This document shows, in pieces, positions 1 through 7,721 of a DNA stretch of 8,332 nt. The position numbers were made by a program, and so were the translations under genes. Below the pieces are notes generated by a model, which was given only the letters and a program-made list of their open reading frames with translations, ran no database searches and was not told the DNA's origin. The stretch is taken from assembly GCA_022360135.1 (NCBI GenBank), contig JAKSDM010000782.1, positions 1 to 8,332 of the forward strand, in the 5' to 3' direction. Origin of the DNA: Pseudanabaenales cyanobacterium (GTDB lineage Bacteria; Cyanobacteriota; Cyanobacteriia; Phormidesmidales; Phormidesmidaceae). How positions within the stretch are numbered: position 1 is the first letter of the stretch; every line of letters starts with the position of its first letter.

Positions 1-1473
1 GCGCGGTCCGAAGATCGCTTGAGCGCTAGCGCCAATTTGCAGGACGCCAGCGGCGCCCAGCGCCTTCAGTCGAGCCACATTGACCTGGTCCATCTGCTTC
101 ACCGAAACCCGCAGGCGGGTGATGCAAGCGTCTAAACCATCAATGTTACTGCGGCCGCCAAAAGCCAGAACCAGCTCTTTCGACATTTCGGCAGCGTCTC
201 TCGGCAGTCCAGTCGCCACTTCACCCGTAATTTCTTCTTCTTCCCGTCCTGGTGTCTTCAGATTCAAAGACTTGATGGCGAACCGGAAAGTGAAATAGTA
301 CAACGCGATGAATAGAGGAGCGAAGGCGGGAATCAGCCAGACCTTGGTCCCCAATCTATAGAACAAGAAGAAGTCAATAAATCCATGGGAGAAGGTGAAT
401 CCCATGTGTCCCCCAAGGACAGCGAATAAGAGGTCTGCAAAGCCTGCCAGGACAGCGTGGAGGAGGAAAAGAACCGGCGCCACGAAGACAAAGGAGAATT
501 CGATCGGTTCCGTAATCCCAGTCAGGAAAGAGGTCAGAGCTGCAGAAATCATAATGCCGCCCACCTGTTTACGGTTCTGAGGTTTAGCGCAATGCCACAT
601 GGCGATCGCCGCGGCTGGCAGACCAAACATCTTAAACCAATAGGCGCCGCCGATAATACCTGCGGTGGGATCCCCGGCAAAGAAGCGGTTGATATCTCCC
701 TGCACCATTTCTCCGCTGATCGGATCTTGGAAGGAGCCCACTTCAAAGAAGATAGGCACGTTCCAGATATGGTGTAAACCAAATGGGATGAGCAGACGCT
801 CAATGAAACCATAGATCGCCACTGTCAGCGGAATGTTTTTCCCTTCAGCGGCAGCGCTGGCGAAGGCGTCAATCCCCCCGCCAATGGGCGGCCAAACCGC
901 ACTCATAAGGATGCCCACTACGATCGCAGCAAAGGCAGTGATGATGGGGACAAAGCGCTTACCGGCAAAGAATCCTAAGTATTGCGGCAACTTGATGCGG
1001 AAAAACTTGTTGAACAGATAGGCCGCCACGCAGCCCATAATCAAGCCGCCAAAGACCCCGGTATCCAGGGAGGGAATCCCCATAATCGGCTTCAAGGTTT
1101 CCGGGTCGAAACCAAAAAATAGAGTCGAGGCTACCCCCAGGGTGGCCAGGAACACGACAAACCCGACGATGGCGGCCAGGGCGGAGACACCATCGTTGGC
1201 AGTGTAGCCAATGGCGACCGCGATCGCAAAGAGAATGGGGAGATTCGCAAAGATGGCGTCGCCCGAGTTCTTCATGATCTCAGCCAACCAAGCAGGCAGC
1301 CAACCAAATTGGGCCTTATCCAGAACGCCCTCACTGATTTTCTGAATTTCAATCAGGCGGGCGCTCCCCAACCCCAGCAGAATGCCAGCCACGGGCAGCA
1401 CTGAGACGGGCAGCATAAGCGCCTTTCCCATCTTTTGCAGCAGATCAAACGCCGGTTTCCAAAAGTCCTTCAT
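1..1473 (-). CDS. ptsG: PTS glucose-type permease, EIICB (C-terminus cut by window edge)
   Basis: This integral membrane permease imports and phosphorylates a hexose, most likely glucose, using phosphate passed on by EIIA. The ATG at 1473 follows an AGGGAG ribosome site 8 nt upstream. It yields 491 codons with no stop before the left edge, and by comparison with E. coli PtsG (477 aa) only about 15-20 residues are missing. The N-terminal ~390 residues are a hydrophobic EIIC domain. It carries GLHHIWNVP (His234/235) and GITEPIEFSF (Glu322), both matching PtsG rather than the GLHQVLNT version in NagE. A linker with LKTPGRE (405-411) leads to EIIB with DACITRLR, whose Cys450 is the phospho-acceptor. 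No EIIA domain is attached. That function is supplied by the gene 17 nt upstream. Glucose is inferred from motifs; a related sugar such as N-acetylglucosamine is not excluded. Confidence 0.9.
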   Translation of the reverse strand, partial: MKDFWKPAFDLLQKMGKALMLPVSVLPVAGILLGLGSARLIEIQKISEGVLDKAQFGWLPAWLAEIMKNSGDAIFANLPILFAIAVAIGYTANDGVSALAAIVGFVVFLATLGVASTLFFGFDPETLKPIMGIPSLDTGVFGGLIMGCVAAYLFNKFFRIKLPQYLGFFAGKRFVPIITAFAAIVVGILMSAVWPPIGGGIDAFASAAAEGKNIPLTVAIYGFIERLLIPFGLHHIWNVPIFFEVGSFQDPISGEMVQGDINRFFAGDPTAGIIGGAYWFKMFGLPAAAIAMWHCAKPQNRKQVGGIMISAALTSFLTGITEPIEFSFVFVAPVLFLLHAVLAGFADLLFAVLGGHMGFTFSHGFIDFFLFYRLGTKVWLIPAFAPLFIALYYFTFRFAIKSLNLKTPGREEEEITGEVATGLPRDAAEMSKELVLAFGGRSNIDGLDACITRLRVSVKQMDQVNVARLKALGAAGVLQIGASAQAIFGPR

Positions 1474-1490
1474 CACCCTTACTCCCTGAC

Positions 1491-4055
1491 TTATTCTTCC
1501 ACTGGATACGAGTCTCTCACCTCCGCCGCTGTTTCCAGTGCGATCGCTTGTCCAGCCATTTTTTGACACTCCGCCAGGCTGAGGCTGCGCACTTGCGCTT
1601 TAACGCTAGGGATCACGGCCACACTGACGCTGAGTTCCTTCACCCCCAGACCAATCAGGATCGGTATAGCTTGCGGGTCGCTGGCGATGCCGCCGCAGAC
1701 GCCTACCCACTTGCCATACCGACCTGCCCCCTGCACCGCCAAGTTAATCAGCCGTAGCACTGCCGGATTAAGCCCATCCACATAAGGCGCCAATTTGGGG
1801 TGGCCTCGATCCATCGCTAGGGTATACTGGGTCAGATCGTTTGTCCCGATGGAGAAGAAATCAACGTCTTTGGCGAATTGCTCCGCCATCACCGCCGCCG
1901 CTGGAATTTCGATCATAATGCCGACTTCAATCGGCGCCAGGTTGAGCTTTTGGCGTTCTTCCTCCAACATGCTCTTAGCCATTCGCAGCTCTTCCAGGCG
2001 GCCAATCATCGGGAACATCACCCGCAATTCGCCTGCGGATGAGGCTCGTAAGATCGCTCGTAATTGCGTCCGCAGCAACTCAGGCTGATCGAACCCTAGG
2101 CGAATGCCGCGTTCCCCTAAAAAGGGGTTTTCTTCATGGGGCATGGACAGGTAGGGCAATGGTTTATCCCCGCCCACATCCAACGTACGGACGATCATCG
2201 GCCGATTGGGGCCCAATACCTCAAGCATGCTTTTATAAATCGCGGTCTGCTCATCTTCGCTGGGGGCAACCGGACGGTTCATGAACAAAAACTCGGAGCG
2301 TAACAAGCCAACCCCCTCTCCGCCCAGAGACACGGCGTCTTTCACATCACTGAGGTTACTAATGTTAGCCACGACCTCGACTCGATACCCATCCAGGGTG
2401 ACGGCGGCTTGATGGGCTGATTGGAAATCGGCGGCTTGCTTAGCTTGCTGGCGCTTAATCCGACTCTTGGCTAGGCCGATTTCTTCCGGGGTGGCGTTCA
2501 AGCGCAGCGTTCCTTTGCCGCCATCCAGGATAACTGGCGCGCCATCCGCCAGGTCCAGGATTTGGGGTTCGGCGCCGGCGATCGCGGGAATCCCCATTGA
2601 CCGGGCCAAAATCGCCACATGGGAAGTGGCTCCCCCAGCCAGGGTGCAGAAGCCCAGCACTTTAGCCCGGTCAAGGTTGGCCATATCTGAGGGAGTCAAG
2701 TCCTCGGCGATCAGAATAGTGTTGTCTGGGTATGTGGGGGCAGTTATTTCAACCCCGGTCAAAATCCGCAGCACTCGCTGTCCTACATCGCGCAGGTCAT
2801 TGGCTCGCTGGGCTAACAGGTCATTATCCAGTTTCGCTAACTGGGCGGCTTGAGTCCTGAAGGTTTGCTGCCAGGCAAAGGCAGCGCTCTTACCCTTGTT
2901 GATAGCACTAGCGGCAATATGCAGCAGTTCGGGATCATCCAGCAATTCCTGATGGGCGGCAAAGATCGCCGCCTCGCCCGGATCGCCATGCCCATGCACT
3001 TTGGCCCGTAGTGATTCCACCTCTAGGCTGGCTTGGGCGATCGCCGCTTCTAACTGACGTCGTTCATGCTCCGGATCAACGGCGGTTTCCGTCACCTGAA
3101 TGGTCTGCTGGCGGACACGGTAGGTATTTCCTACGGCCAGACCGGGCGAGGCCGCAACCCCTAAGATCAGATTCGGATCGGCAGAACGGGGACGAGGCGG
3201 CGGCGCCTGCAGCGCCGATTGAGCGATACTAGCGGGCGCTGCCGCTGGGGGGGTCCCTTTCTCCCCTAGACCGTTGCGAACCGCTACAGCTAAATCGGTG
3301 ACCGCAGCTTTTGCATCCGGTCCCGCCGCCGCCAATACGACCGTATCGCCATAGACCACTTGTAGCCCCATCAGGGCTACGACGCTCTTGGCGTTGGCCT
3401 GCTCCTCCCCTCGCTGTAAATAGAGGGTTGATGAATACTTCTTAGCCAGATTGGCCAGAACAGCGGCTGGACGGGCGTGTAGTCCCGCAGGATTAGGAAT
3501 CTCAATCGGTTCAGAAATCACCGTCTCTCCCACTGCGGTGAGGGATGTCGGTTGATCCGCGCCTCCCTTGAGCGTCACCTCCAGAACCGTATCCTGCCCA
3601 GCGGTCACGTTGCCGGTATTGGGCAGCAGATTAGCCACCTGATCGAGGTTGGTGATCACCATCTGGGTCAACAAGCTCTTAGCGTTCAGAGCCACAAAAT
3701 CGGCGTCGAACTCAATCAGCACATCTCCAGCTTCGACTGCATCACCCTGCTTTATCCTGGGCGTGAATCCCTTCCCGCGCAACATCACCGTATCCAGACC
3801 AATATGCAGCAGAATTTCCAGTCCCTCCACCGTCTTCAACGTCACGGCATGGTGAGCGGGATGCAGCTGGATTACCCGCCCCTCACAAGGGGCCAGTAGG
3901 ACTGGATTAATCGGGTCAATAGAGACACCGTCACCGACCATCTTTTGAGCAAAGACCGGGTCGGGCACTGCTTCAATTGGCGTCAGCCGCCCTGATAACG
4001 GGGCCATCAGACGTACCTCAACGCCAGCCAGAGCTGAGGCTAATTGAGTACTCAT
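1491..4055 (-). CDS. EIIA(Glc-type)-HPr-Enzyme I fusion, PEP-protein phosphotransferase
   Basis: This 854-residue cytoplasmic protein carries phosphate from PEP to the permease EIIB domain. Residues ~10-150 form a Crr-like EIIA with HHAVT (His69) and LLHIGLDTV, where His84 is the phosphorylation site. Residues ~176-265 form HPr, with NPAGLHARPA (His193) and a serine (Ser224) at the position regulated by HPr kinase in Firmicutes. A Pro/Ala-rich linker (~268-290) leads to Enzyme I (~295-840). Its phosphohistidine is His479 in GGATSHVAI. PEP-site residues are Arg586, Arg623, Glu716, Asn739/Asp740, Arg750 and Cys787, in the same order as E. coli EI. The last motif reads CGGIASDP rather than the E. 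coli CGELAGDE. The domain order matches the multiphosphoryl-transfer proteins called NagF or PtsA in some proteobacteria, so a symbol is withheld. The ATG is preceded by AGGAG at 6 nt spacing. All catalytic residues are present, so it should be active. Confidence 0.93.
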   Translation of the reverse strand: MSTQLASALAGVEVRLMAPLSGRLTPIEAVPDPVFAQKMVGDGVSIDPINPVLLAPCEGRVIQLHPAHHAVTLKTVEGLEILLHIGLDTVMLRGKGFTPRIKQGDAVEAGDVLIEFDADFVALNAKSLLTQMVITNLDQVANLLPNTGNVTAGQDTVLEVTLKGGADQPTSLTAVGETVISEPIEIPNPAGLHARPAAVLANLAKKYSSTLYLQRGEEQANAKSVVALMGLQVVYGDTVVLAAAGPDAKAAVTDLAVAVRNGLGEKGTPPAAAPASIAQSALQAPPPRPRSADPNLILGVAASPGLAVGNTYRVRQQTIQVTETAVDPEHERRQLEAAIAQASLEVESLRAKVHGHGDPGEAAIFAAHQELLDDPELLHIAASAINKGKSAAFAWQQTFRTQAAQLAKLDNDLLAQRANDLRDVGQRVLRILTGVEITAPTYPDNTILIAEDLTPSDMANLDRAKVLGFCTLAGGATSHVAILARSMGIPAIAGAEPQILDLADGAPVILDGGKGTLRLNATPEEIGLAKSRIKRQQAKQAADFQSAHQAAVTLDGYRVEVVANISNLSDVKDAVSLGGEGVGLLRSEFLFMNRPVAPSEDEQTAIYKSMLEVLGPNRPMIVRTLDVGGDKPLPYLSMPHEENPFLGERGIRLGFDQPELLRTQLRAILRASSAGELRVMFPMIGRLEELRMAKSMLEEERQKLNLAPIEVGIMIEIPAAAVMAEQFAKDVDFFSIGTNDLTQYTLAMDRGHPKLAPYVDGLNPAVLRLINLAVQGAGRYGKWVGVCGGIASDPQAIPILIGLGVKELSVSVAVIPSVKAQVRSLSLAECQKMAGQAIALETAAEVRDSYPVEE

Positions 4056-4146
4056 TGGTTTCTCCTAGATGCCACACAACTCAATTGATTAGATAATGCC
4101 AAGCTACTCCTGTGCGGCGCTGTCAAGGATACGACCGTTAGATAAA
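4056..4146 (-). other. 91-nt gap between the LDH and PTS genes
   Basis: This is the longest gap inside the operon. Apart from the AGGAG ribosome site (4062-4066) serving the fusion gene, nothing firm is seen. A perfect TTGACA lies on the minus strand at 4121-4126, but no -10 box sits at a usable distance, so an internal promoter is not called. No GC-rich hairpin followed by a T-run is present. Confidence 0.5.
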
Positions 4147-5142
4147 TTAAAGGTTCAACTTATTAAACACGTCTCGCAATACCTGAGCAGATTGCTTCAG
4201 ATGTTTTTCTTCAGTCTCACTCAGGGGCAAATTCACCTTCTTGAGCCCACCTCTGTCATTAACAACAGTCGGTAGACTCAGGCAAACATCGCGAATGCCA
4301 TACAACCCATTGATCAAACTACTCACAGTTAGAACTCGCTCCTGACTGCGGACAATGGCCTTGACAATATCCGTGACGGCTAGGCCAATGGCGTAGGACG
4401 TATAGCCTTTTCGTTGAATAATTTCATAGGCCGCATTTTTGACCTGGTTAAAAATACCCGTTAATTCGTTCTGTTCAGACGCTGACAGGTTAGCCCAATC
4501 GCCTTTGACCAGTTTCGCGCCGCCGATATAGGCCGTACTCCAAACAGGAACTTCACTGTCCCCATGTTCACCAATAATGTAGGCATGAACGCTACGGGCG
4601 TCGATGTCCATCTTCTGAGCCAATAGGGAACGAAACCGGGCGGTGTCTAGAACGGTGCCTGAACCAATAACTCTGGAGCTGGGAAAACCAGAGATCTTCA
4701 GCGTCACATAGGTCATGACGTCAACCGGATTGCTGACAATCAGAAGAATAGCGTTGGGACAATATTTGACAACGTCAGTTAGGAGACCTTTAAAGAGGGA
4801 CACATTGCGTTCCACCAGGTTGAGGCGGCTCTCACCCGACTTTTGAGCGGCTCCCGCTGTGATAATCACAATATCGGCATCTTGTCCGACATCGGCAATG
4901 GTCCCAGTTTTGAGATCGGTGGGAGAAATGAAAGGCATGCCATGGGCTAGATCCATCACTTCTCCTGTGACCCGATCTTGATTAATATCCTGTAAGATCA
5001 ATTCATCGAAGCAGTCTTGGATTAACAAGGAGTAGACGCACGCTATCCCAACTTGGCCCACACCAATCACAATGCCTTTTCGGGGGCGAATTGGGGTAGG
5101 CGCTTCGGCATCGGGATTAGGGATGAAGAGTTGGTCAAACAT
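4147..5142 (-). CDS. ldh: L-lactate dehydrogenase, probably FBP-regulated
   Basis: The enzyme reduces pyruvate to L-lactate with NADH in the cytoplasm. With the ATG at 5142 it has 331 residues, normal for bacterial L-LDH. The Rossmann motif GVGQVG is at 27-32, with Asp52 as the NAD-selecting acid. The substrate loop has AAQKSGESR: Gln100 marks an LDH rather than a malate dehydrogenase (Arg there), and Arg106 is the mobile-loop arginine. SNPVDV (Asn138), Asp166/Arg169, GEHGDSE (His193, proton donor) and Thr248 complete the active site. Arg171 and His186 match Arg173 and His188, which bind fructose-1,6-bisphosphate in allosteric bacterial LDHs, so activation by FBP is likely. An in-frame GTG at 5163 would add seven residues and overlap the upstream gene. 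The ATG is preferred because a well-spaced GAAGG precedes it. Hand-counted G+C (26 of 60 at 4381-4440) is lower than in a sample of the PTS genes. Confidence 0.94.
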   Translation of the reverse strand: MFDQLFIPNPDAEAPTPIRPRKGIVIGVGQVGIACVYSLLIQDCFDELILQDINQDRVTGEVMDLAHGMPFISPTDLKTGTIADVGQDADIVIITAGAAQKSGESRLNLVERNVSLFKGLLTDVVKYCPNAILLIVSNPVDVMTYVTLKISGFPSSRVIGSGTVLDTARFRSLLAQKMDIDARSVHAYIIGEHGDSEVPVWSTAYIGGAKLVKGDWANLSASEQNELTGIFNQVKNAAYEIIQRKGYTSYAIGLAVTDIVKAIVRSQERVLTVSSLINGLYGIRDVCLSLPTVVNDRGGLKKVNLPLSETEEKHLKQSAQVLRDVFNKLNL

Positions 5143-5147
5143 ATTAT

Positions 5148-5152
5148 CCTTC
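5148..5152 (-). promoter_or_regulatory. Ribosome binding site deciding the LDH start
   Basis: On the minus strand GAAGG lies 5 nt before the ATG at 5142 and overlaps the TGA stop (5151-5153) of the phosphoketolase gene. A ribosome finishing the upstream gene would end right on it, which suggests translational coupling. No comparable site is seen before the alternative GTG at 5163. Confidence 0.6.
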
Positions 5153-7562
5153 AATAGGGCCACTTCCAGTTAACTATTTCGGGCTTGTCGATCCCATACT
5201 CATAGGCATAAGCGCGGTGCTCAATGATGGCGTTTTGCATCCGCTCCCGGACATAAGCGGCGGCGGATCCCAGGGATGGGACCCGGTCAATCACATCGAT
5301 CACCAGGCTGAACCGATCAATCTGGTTATTAATCGCTAGCTCCATCGGGGTGTTAATGTTGCCCTTTTCCTTGTAGCCCCGAACATGCAGATTGGCGTGG
5401 TTGGTTCGGCGATAGGCAAGTTTATGAATCAGCCAGGGATAGCCATGAAAGTTAAAGATGATCGGTTTGTCGGTAGTGAACAGGCTGTCAAAGTATCTAT
5501 CAGGGAGTCCATGGGGATGTTCAGTCTCGGGTTGCAGTTTGAACAAGTCAACCACGTTAATGAACCGCACCTTCAGCTGAGGAAACTCTTCTCTCATGAT
5601 GGCGGTAGCGGCTAGAGACTCCATGGTGGGCACATCCCCACAACAAGCCATCACTACATCTGGAATATCAGGCTCTTTACCACAATCATCGTTACTGGCC
5701 CATTCCCAGATGCCAATGCCCTTGGTGCAGTGTTTGATCGCCTCCGCCATACTCAGGTATTGCAAGTGCTTTTGCTTATCGGAAACGATGACATTGACGT
5801 AATCCTTACTGCGCAGGCAATGATCGGCGCAGGAGAGCAAGCAGTTGGCGTCCGGCGGAAAATAGACCCGAACCACATCGGCGCTCTTGTTGGTCACCAC
5901 ATCGACGTAGCCGGGATCTTGGTGGCTGAATCCATTATGGTCTTGCCGCCAAACCGTAGAGGAGAGCAGGATGTTCAACGAAGAAACCGAAGCTCGCCAG
6001 GGAACTTCATTCTTGCAAATATCCAACCATTTTGCGTGCTGGTTGAACATGGAGTCCACCACATGGGCAAAGGCTTCATAGGTGTGGAAAAAGCCATGAC
6101 GTCCGGTCAGCAGGTAAGTTTCTAGCCACCCCTGCAAGGTATGCTCGCTGAGCATTTCCATCACCCGCCCATCGGTTGAGAGTTCAGTGCCATCGGCGTC
6201 TTCCGGCAGAATCTCCCCCATCCAAACTTTCTTGCTGGCTTCGTAGACGGCGCTAAGACGGTTAGAGGCGGTTTCATCCGGCCCAAACAACCGGAATGAG
6301 GTCATGTTGTTGCGCATCACATCCCTCAAAAAGTTCCCCAGGGGTTTAGTGTTCTCAGCTTCAGAGACGCCCGGTTGATCAACTAGGACCGCATAATCGC
6401 GAAAATCTGGCATGTTCAGCTCCTTGCGCAACAGTCCCCCGTTGGCGTAAGGAGTGGCGCTCATGCGGCGGGCACCGATGGGAGCCAGTTCCTTCAGTTC
6501 CGGAATCAACCGGCCAGTTTCGTCAAATAGTTCTTCCGGTTTGTAGCTGCGCAGCCAGTCCTCCAGCAGCTTTATGTGCTCCGGATTGCCGTGCATGCCG
6601 GATAGCGGCACCTGGTGCGATCGCCAAAAGTTCTCAGTTTTCTTGCCATCAACCGAGACCGGTCCTGTCCAACCCTTGGGCGACCTAAGGACAATCATCG
6701 GCCACATGGGCCGCTTAGCGACCCCGCTGCTGCGAGCCTGATGCTGAATGTCTTTGATTTCTGTCACGGCTTGTTCAAGGGTGGCGGCCATCAACTGATG
6801 CATTGTTTCAGGATCGCTCCCTTCCACAAAGTAGGGTTTGTAGCCATAACCCTCGAACAGGCTCCGCAGTTCTGGGTGACTGATGCGTGACAGGATGGAT
6901 GGGTTAGCAATCTTATAACCGTTCAAATGTAGAATGGGCAGCACTGCCCCGTCTCGAATGGGGTTGAGAAACTTATTGGAGTGCCAGGCGGTGGCCAGGG
7001 GTCCGGTTTCTGATTCACCGTCGCCGACCACACCCGCCACAATTAGGTCAGGGTTATCAAAGGCGGCGCCATAAGCGTGGGAAAGACTGTAGCCGAGTTC
7101 ACCCCCCTCATGAATTGAGCCAGGGGTCTCCGGCGTGCAATGGCTGCCAATGCCGCCTGGGAAGGAAAACTGGCCAAAGAACTTTTTCATCCCGGTCGCA
7201 TCTTCACTTTTTTCTGGATAAATCTCAGAATACGTCCCCTCCAAATAAACTGGCCCCAGGACGCCTGGGGCGCCATGACCGGGGCCAGCTATATAAATCA
7301 TGTCCAGGTCATACTTTTTGATTAAGCGATTGAGATGAATGTAGATAAAGCTAAGGCCAGGGCTGGAGCCCCAGTGTCCCAACAAGCGCTGCTTCACATG
7401 CTCAGCTTTGAGGGGCTCTTTCAACAGCGGATTGTCCCGCAAATAAATCATGCCGACAGCAAGGTAGTTGCAGGCTCGCCAGTAGGCGTGGATCTGGCGC
7501 AGGTCTTCTGCACTTAAAGGCTTTTCCGGTGTAGCGACTGGTTTTTTAGGGGCTACTGTCAT
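5151..7562 (-). CDS. xfp: Phosphoketolase (xylulose-5-P / fructose-6-P)
   Basis: This thiamine-diphosphate enzyme cleaves xylulose-5-phosphate, and often fructose-6-phosphate, with inorganic phosphate. The products are acetyl-phosphate plus glyceraldehyde-3-P or erythrose-4-P. At 803 residues it is full length for the family. Both family signatures are present: EGGELGY at 152-158, and a second at ~165-183 ending in GDGE, which starts the ThDP-binding stretch through LHLNGYKI (211-218). Active-site candidates match the Bifidobacterium enzymes in order and spacing: His63, His96, His141, His316, Glu473 in LSEHTLQGW, and His542/His547 in the WRQDHNGFSHQDPG stretch. The ATG is preceded by GGGAG at 9 nt. 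Phosphoketolases are common in cyanobacteria, where they bypass the CO2-losing pyruvate dehydrogenase step. The placement first in an operon with LDH and PTS genes suggests fermentative sugar use here. Whether it accepts one or both substrates cannot be told from the sequence. Confidence 0.95.
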   Translation of the reverse strand: MTVAPKKPVATPEKPLSAEDLRQIHAYWRACNYLAVGMIYLRDNPLLKEPLKAEHVKQRLLGHWGSSPGLSFIYIHLNRLIKKYDLDMIYIAGPGHGAPGVLGPVYLEGTYSEIYPEKSEDATGMKKFFGQFSFPGGIGSHCTPETPGSIHEGGELGYSLSHAYGAAFDNPDLIVAGVVGDGESETGPLATAWHSNKFLNPIRDGAVLPILHLNGYKIANPSILSRISHPELRSLFEGYGYKPYFVEGSDPETMHQLMAATLEQAVTEIKDIQHQARSSGVAKRPMWPMIVLRSPKGWTGPVSVDGKKTENFWRSHQVPLSGMHGNPEHIKLLEDWLRSYKPEELFDETGRLIPELKELAPIGARRMSATPYANGGLLRKELNMPDFRDYAVLVDQPGVSEAENTKPLGNFLRDVMRNNMTSFRLFGPDETASNRLSAVYEASKKVWMGEILPEDADGTELSTDGRVMEMLSEHTLQGWLETYLLTGRHGFFHTYEAFAHVVDSMFNQHAKWLDICKNEVPWRASVSSLNILLSSTVWRQDHNGFSHQDPGYVDVVTNKSADVVRVYFPPDANCLLSCADHCLRSKDYVNVIVSDKQKHLQYLSMAEAIKHCTKGIGIWEWASNDDCGKEPDIPDVVMACCGDVPTMESLAATAIMREEFPQLKVRFINVVDLFKLQPETEHPHGLPDRYFDSLFTTDKPIIFNFHGYPWLIHKLAYRRTNHANLHVRGYKEKGNINTPMELAINNQIDRFSLVIDVIDRVPSLGSAAAYVRERMQNAIIEHRAYAYEYGIDKPEIVNWKWPY

Positions 7563-7700
7563 GGATTACCACTCCCAATTTCTTTTCAATCTCGTTAACA
7601 GAAACTAGCCGATGCTTGATAGCCGTCTCTGACCCATACCGTTGCTGAGTCAGTTCTCGTATACAAAGTCTTGAAATTTCGCTGATTGATCTGAAACTGA

Positions 7701-7720
7701 ATATTACCTAATATTACCTA
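7701..7720. repeat. Exact tandem duplication of a 10-bp unit
   Basis: The unit ATATTACCTA occurs twice with no gap. On the transcribed strand it reads TAGGTAATAT twice. The 10-bp period places both copies on nearly the same face of the helix, as paired operators often are. It lies about 140-160 bp upstream of the phosphoketolase start and one base from the inverted repeat at 7722-7745. A binding role is inference. Confidence 0.8.
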
Positions 7721-7721
7721 G

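Larger units (their letters stand above)
602..6624. repeat. Six HIP1 octamers (GCGATCGC)
   Basis: Exact copies lie at 602-609, 1220-1227, 1540-1547, 2578-2585, 3037-3044 and 6617-6624. Two are in the permease gene, three in the EIIA-HPr-EI gene, one in the phosphoketolase gene, and none in the LDH gene or the upstream region. At random about 0.13 copies would be expected in 8.3 kb of balanced composition. The motif is the best indicator of cyanobacterial origin in this window. Confidence 0.9.
1..7562 (-). other. Predicted four-gene operon: phosphoketolase, L-LDH, EIIA-HPr-EI, EIICB
   Basis: Four genes lie head to tail on the minus strand with gaps of 8, 91 and 17 nt, in the order phosphoketolase, lactate dehydrogenase, PTS general and EIIA protein, sugar permease. 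No convincing rho-independent terminator is visible in any gap. The 91-nt gap between the dehydrogenase and PTS genes is the only place where an internal promoter or processing site could fit. The end of the operon lies beyond the left edge. Co-transcription is inferred from spacing and shared metabolic logic: sugar uptake produces pyruvate, pyruvate is reduced to lactate, and the phosphoketolase opens a bypass of glycolysis. Confidence 0.7.

Noticed and set aside
1..1473. Calling the permease NagE (N-acetylglucosamine) because the partner fusion resembles NagF
   Set aside because: The sugar-site region reads GLHHIWNVP and the downstream EIIC segments follow E. coli PtsG closely, unlike NagE. 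The doubt is kept in the entry.
1795..2088. Plus-strand open frames lying opposite the PTS, LDH and phosphoketolase genes
   Set aside because: They lie antisense to genes with complete catalytic motifs, lack recognisable domains, and have the Ser/Arg-rich composition expected of shadow frames.
4121..4126. Perfect TTGACA on the minus strand upstream of the EIIA-HPr-EI gene
   Set aside because: No TATAAT-like hexamer lies 16-18 bp downstream. The nearest candidate, TATCTA, is about 25 bp away.
7704..7717. NtcA-like site on the minus strand (GTA, 8 bases, TAA)
   Set aside because: The consensus is GTA-N8-TAC, so one half-site is imperfect. It arises from the tandem 10-mer, and no matching -10 box is clear at the usual distance.
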